From: Clostridia bacterium
GTDB taxonomy: Bacteria > Bacillota > Clostridia > Oscillospirales > Acutalibacteraceae
DNA length: 43,221 nucleotides
NCBI GenBank assembly: GCA_017397655.1
Contig: JAFQIG010000028.1
Location: forward strand, 1-43,221
Reading direction: 5' to 3'
Shown: piece by piece, positions 40,769-43,221 of the stretch
How positions within the stretch are numbered: the stretch's first letter is position 1
How the letters are laid out: each line of letters starts with the position of its first letter
Notes under the pieces: generated by a model
Told to the model about the DNA's origin: nothing
Seen by the model: only the letters and a program-made list of their open reading frames with translations
Database searches by the model: none
Program-made: the position numbers and the translations under genes

Positions 40769-41785
40769 TTATACATCAAGTATAAAGCTGTGTAAGAAGC
40801 CGTTTTCGGAGAACATTATTTCACCGTTACCGCCTGCAAACTCAAAGAACTTCTGTTCATTTTCAACGGGAGTGACCTTGTATTTTGATAAAGCTGCACC
40901 GTTAACCGATATATCGGGTGAAGTAATGCCGATATCGGCGAATACGTGATTGAATGCATCGGACAGAGTTTCAAACTCGCTTTCAACCGTGACATCAAGC
41001 TCTGTTTCGACTTCTGTAGCGGTTTCGGTTAATGCTTCGGAAACGTCGGTAGTGTCGGTAGTGTCGGTTGTCGGTTCAACGGGAGTGCCGACCGCGCTGT
41101 ACAGAACCGTAGAGTCCGACGTGTCAGTAAAGGTCAGCTGATTGTTCTTGGTGCGAAGGCGGAAGCTGTCCTTGAGAGTAATCTCGCTATCGCGGTATTC
41201 GTAGACAACGGTATATGCGTTGTAGCCGAGAATCGGGTCAGCCAGCTCGCAGGTGAGACAATAAAATCTGTCCTTGCCGTTCGGAAAGATGGTCATTCTG
41301 GCGGCAATGTTAGGCGAAAGAGTGTTGTCGGTAGTGAACATTTCCTCATCAAGGGTATCGAGACTCAGCATAGCGGTTGCGGAAAGCTGTGCCGTGCCGT
41401 CAACATATTCGTATACATCAAGGCAGAAAGCACCGTCCGAAGTATAAAGCACCGACAACTCGTCTGTTTCGTCGCCGTCAACATCATAAACATAAAGACC
41501 GCAAACGGCTGTCTTCAGGTCATCGCTGAGGCACATTTTTGATTCCTCGACGAAAGTATATTTGTCACGAAGAGTGGTATTGATATAGTTTGAAAAACAC
41601 ATTACGGCATCGTCGAAGACAGTCTGTTCGGTAGCTTCTGCGGTTGGTGCTTCGGTATTATCGCCGACGGTCCACGGTTTTTCTTCAGGATTTACGTCGT
41701 TTTCGGGCTTTTTGCTGTTAAAGAAAACTGCGCATAAAACGCCGATAACAACCAATATAACAGAGAGCACGGCTAACTTTTTCAT
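40769..41785 (-). CDS. Membrane-anchored extracytoplasmic protein of unknown function
   Basis: A 338-residue protein with an N-terminal hydrophobic segment (5-21) without a lipobox, so an uncleaved anchor is likely. The outer part includes VYDVDGDETDELSVLY, an EF-hand-like or FG-GAP-like D-x-D-x-D element common in clostridial surface proteins, a low-complexity Thr/Asp/Glu linker (VEPTTDTTDTTDVSEALTET) and a C-terminal domain of about 80 residues. Own promoter; the stop is 8 bases before tRNA-Arg. Function unknown. Confidence 0.75.
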   Translation of the reverse strand: MKKLAVLSVILVVIGVLCAVFFNSKKPENDVNPEEKPWTVGDNTEAPTAEATEQTVFDDAVMCFSNYINTTLRDKYTFVEESKMCLSDDLKTAVCGLYVYDVDGDETDELSVLYTSDGAFCLDVYEYVDGTAQLSATAMLSLDTLDEEMFTTDNTLSPNIAARMTIFPNGKDRFYCLTCELADPILGYNAYTVVYEYRDSEITLKDSFRLRTKNNQLTFTDTSDSTVLYSAVGTPVEPTTDTTDTTDVSEALTETATEVETELDVTVESEFETLSDAFNHVFADIGITSPDISVNGAALSKYKVTPVENEQKFFEFAGGNGEIMFSENGFLHSFILDV

Positions 41786-41820
41786 GCTTTAACTCCTAAC
41801 TTTTTTAAATAAGTCACACT

Positions 41821-41849
41821 ATATTATCACATCTGAGGATTTAATTCAA
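41821..41849 (-). promoter_or_regulatory. Promoter of the membrane-anchored protein gene
   Basis: On the minus strand TTGAAT (41849-41844), a 17-base spacer and TAATAT (41826-41821). Confidence 0.65.
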
Positions 41850-41892
41850 CCATAAAATCAGAAAATAAATAAAATTAACATTAAATTAACAC

Positions 41893-41920
41893 TTGACTAT
41901 GAAAAATTTTGGTTTATAAT
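41893..41920 (+). promoter_or_regulatory. Promoter of the cation exchanger gene
   Basis: TTGACT (41893-41898), a 16-base spacer and a perfect TATAAT (41915-41920), with AAAAGGAGTG as the ribosome site before ATG 41955. Confidence 0.75.
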
Positions 41921-41954
41921 TGAATAGTTGTTTATAATAAAAGGAGTGTTAGAA

Positions 41955-43034
41955 ATGGATTTTTTGGCAGAGTTTTTTGCCGGAGCAAGTACAATTACAA
42001 CAGCAGTTTTCTTTGTATTGGGTCTTGTTTGTATTATCAAGGGCGGCGACTGGTTTGTTGACAGCGCAAGCTGGATTGCAGAGGTTCTCGGTGTACCTAA
42101 GTTTGTTATCGGTGCAACGATCGTTTCTCTTGCAACTACATTACCCGAGATGATAGTTAGTGTTTCTGCTACATTTCAGGGTAACGTCGAGATGGCGGCA
42201 GGTAACGCAGTAGGCTCAGTAACGGCCAATACTGCTATGATTATGGGTATCTTCATTGTTTGTATGCCGTTTGCGGTCAAGCGTAAAGAGTTTACGCCCA
42301 AGGCTTGCCTTATGTTCCTTGCGTCAATTTTTATTTTTGTCGGTTGTATCTTTACTCCTGTTGTTGAGGCAGAGTATTCCGGCGAATTCGGTAAGTTCCA
42401 CAGTCTTTCAACATACGGACTCATTCTTCTTATCGTAGTATTCGTAGTGTTCTTTATCGAGAATTTCATTTCGATGAAAAACAAGGATGTTCAGATTGAA
42501 CCGAGTCCCGAGAATATCGGTATCCAGACAGAGGATGATGTTGTTCCTACAAAGGATACCGTTACAAAGAAGGATTGGATCCGCAACCTTGTTTTCTTCG
42601 TTCTCGGTACAATCGGTATCGTTGTCGGTGCACAGCTTCTTGTTAACGCAGGAACGGAGCTGGCTGTCAGAATCAACATTCCGCAGCGTGTTATCAGCGT
42701 TATCGCAGTTGCTATCGGAACATCTCTTCCCGAGCTTGTTACTACTATCACGGCACTTCGCAAAAAGCAGGGTGCTTTGTCTGTAGGTAACATTCTCGGT
42801 GCTAACATTATCGATCTTACGCTTATCCTTCCCATTTGTTCCTTTGTTTCCATGGGTACGGGCAGCGGCGCATTGGCGGTTTCCTATTCTTCCGTTCACG
42901 TTGATATGCTCATTTGTATGGTTGCGATTGCAATTGCCGTTATCCCCACAATCATTACAAAGAAGTTCCAGCGTTGGCAGGGTGCCGTAATGCTTGCAGG
43001 CTACGCAGGATATGTAATCTATACGGTTATCTGA
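41955..43034 (+). CDS. CaCA-family calcium/sodium antiporter (YrbG-like)
   Basis: A 359-residue polytopic membrane protein with the two inverted alpha repeats of the CaCA family: GATIVSLATTLPEMIVS (E65) with GNAVGS after it, and VAIGTSLPELVTTITAL with GNILGANIIDL in the second half. A hydrophilic loop (about 165-200, EPSPENIGIQTEDDV) separates the halves. It exchanges Ca2+ or a related cation for Na+, H+ or K+. The start is ATG 41955, 9 bases after GGAG; a longer frame to 41928 overlaps the region just after the -10 box. Confidence 0.92.
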   Translation: MDFLAEFFAGASTITTAVFFVLGLVCIIKGGDWFVDSASWIAEVLGVPKFVIGATIVSLATTLPEMIVSVSATFQGNVEMAAGNAVGSVTANTAMIMGIFIVCMPFAVKRKEFTPKACLMFLASIFIFVGCIFTPVVEAEYSGEFGKFHSLSTYGLILLIVVFVVFFIENFISMKNKDVQIEPSPENIGIQTEDDVVPTKDTVTKKDWIRNLVFFVLGTIGIVVGAQLLVNAGTELAVRINIPQRVISVIAVAIGTSLPELVTTITALRKKQGALSVGNILGANIIDLTLILPICSFVSMGTGSGALAVSYSSVHVDMLICMVAIAIAVIPTIITKKFQRWQGAVMLAGYAGYVIYTVI

Positions 43035-43042
43035 TAATTTAT

Positions 43043-43080
43043 AAAAGCATCAACTTTTTACCGTTGGTGCTTTTTTGTTT
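43043..43080 (+). terminator. Terminator of the cation exchanger gene
   Basis: GCATCAAC (43047-43054) pairs with GTTGGTGC (43063-43070) with one G-U pair, flanked by AAAA and followed by TTTTTTGTTTTTTG. Confidence 0.9.
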
Positions 43081-43099
43081 TTTGTATGTGTTAAAATGA

Positions 43100-43221
43100 T
43101 GTGACCCAATAAAAAAGAGAAGTAACTTCAAAATATGGTATAATGAATTCACCACAAACCATTAACCGTAAGAAAGAAGTACTTCTCATGAATATGATAA
43201 CACAAGAAGCAAGAAAAAAGC
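43100..43221 (+). mobile_element. Left end of an insertion sequence (cut by window edge)
   Basis: From about 43100 the sequence changes to TGTGACCCAATAAAAAAG, a TATAAT at 43139-43144 and an ATG at 43188 opening MNMITQEARKK. From memory this N-terminus resembles IS3/IS481-type transposases with an HTH start in Ruminococcus-like genomes. The terminal inverted repeat cannot be confirmed because the other end is outside the window. Confidence 0.5.
43188..43221 (+). CDS. Partial transposase, N-terminus only
   Basis: Eleven codons (MNMITQEARKK) before the window ends. A near-palindrome GAAGTACTTCTC (43176-43187) lies directly before the ATG and is mirrored by GAGAAGTAACTTC at 43117-43129; in the transcript these could pair and hide the start region, which would lower transposase synthesis. 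Too short for a firm family call. Confidence 0.45.
   Translation, partial: MNMITQEARKK

Noticed and set aside
1-43221. CRISPR array
   Set aside because: No regularly spaced repeats with unique spacers were seen; the repeats found are tandem pairs or palindromes.

Overview
The window looks like a chromosomal segment of a Gram-positive, low-to-mid GC Clostridia bacterium, most likely Oscillospiraceae/Ruminococcaceae-like and host-gut associated. The signs are LPxTG surface proteins with sortases, strong GGAGG ribosome sites, TTGACA-N17-TATAAT promoters, many secreted or carbohydrate-active enzymes, and DUF4358/DHHW/MBOAT-type surface-modification genes. I cannot name the species from sequence alone.

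Layout. (1) 1-2.8 kb: a long palindromic repeat, then two minus-strand secreted proteins (a right-handed beta-helix protein and an unknown). (2) 3.1-5.6 kb: a CofE-like ligase gene and guaA. This GuaA is unusually short because the C-terminal half of its glutaminase domain, with the catalytic triad, is missing. (3) 5.57-9.65 kb: a compact genomic island in the 3' end of guaA, bounded by a perfect 13-bp direct repeat of the last guaA codons. It carries a 5-methylcytosine methyltransferase with an N-terminal XRE domain, an Eco47II-type restriction endonuclease (predicted GGNCC), and an OLD/RecF-like ATPase whose C-terminus carries an R-N-x3-H motif resembling HEPN ribonucleases. No integrase remains. 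The probable original guaA terminator lies just beyond the right repeat. (4) 9.8-10.6 kb: a ComEC-like metallo-beta-lactamase-fold hydrolase. (5) 10.9-14.8 kb: a MarR regulator and an asymmetric heterodimeric ABC exporter, with tandem palindromes directly after the promoter. (6) 15-16.3 kb: a GH28-like beta-helix protein.

(7) 16.4-25.8 kb: a complete sortase-assembled pilus operon: a coiled-coil protein, a dedicated signal peptidase I, a 1429-residue LPQTG tip adhesin with a catalytically dead CHAP-like domain, the LPETG major pilin, a class C sortase, an LPATG minor/basal pilin and a second small sortase. Hairpins flank the major pilin gene and could set its expression ratio to the sortase. 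A GH36 alpha-galactosidase follows immediately. (8) 28.1-34.6 kb, minus strand: a five-gene operon of a DUF4358-like lipoprotein, MBOAT O-acyltransferase, DHHW/AlgX-like protein, GH39-like glycosidase and an unclassified TIM-barrel enzyme. (9) 34.7-37.1 kb: a serine hydrolase and a STAS-less SulP transporter. (10) 37.2-38 kb: a small secreted protein and a divergent ribbon-helix-helix protein, near AT-rich palindromes. (11) 38-41.8 kb: a MITE-like palindrome, a CapA-like protein, an Eis-like acetyltransferase, a second palindromic repeat, tRNA-Arg(CCG) and a membrane-anchored acidic protein. (12) 42-43.2 kb: a YrbG-type cation exchanger and the left end of an insertion sequence cut by the window edge.

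The best candidates for something not well described are the minimal guaA-borne defence island with its ATPase-HEPN-like accessory, and the glutaminase-less GuaA co-transcribed with a CofE-like ligase.
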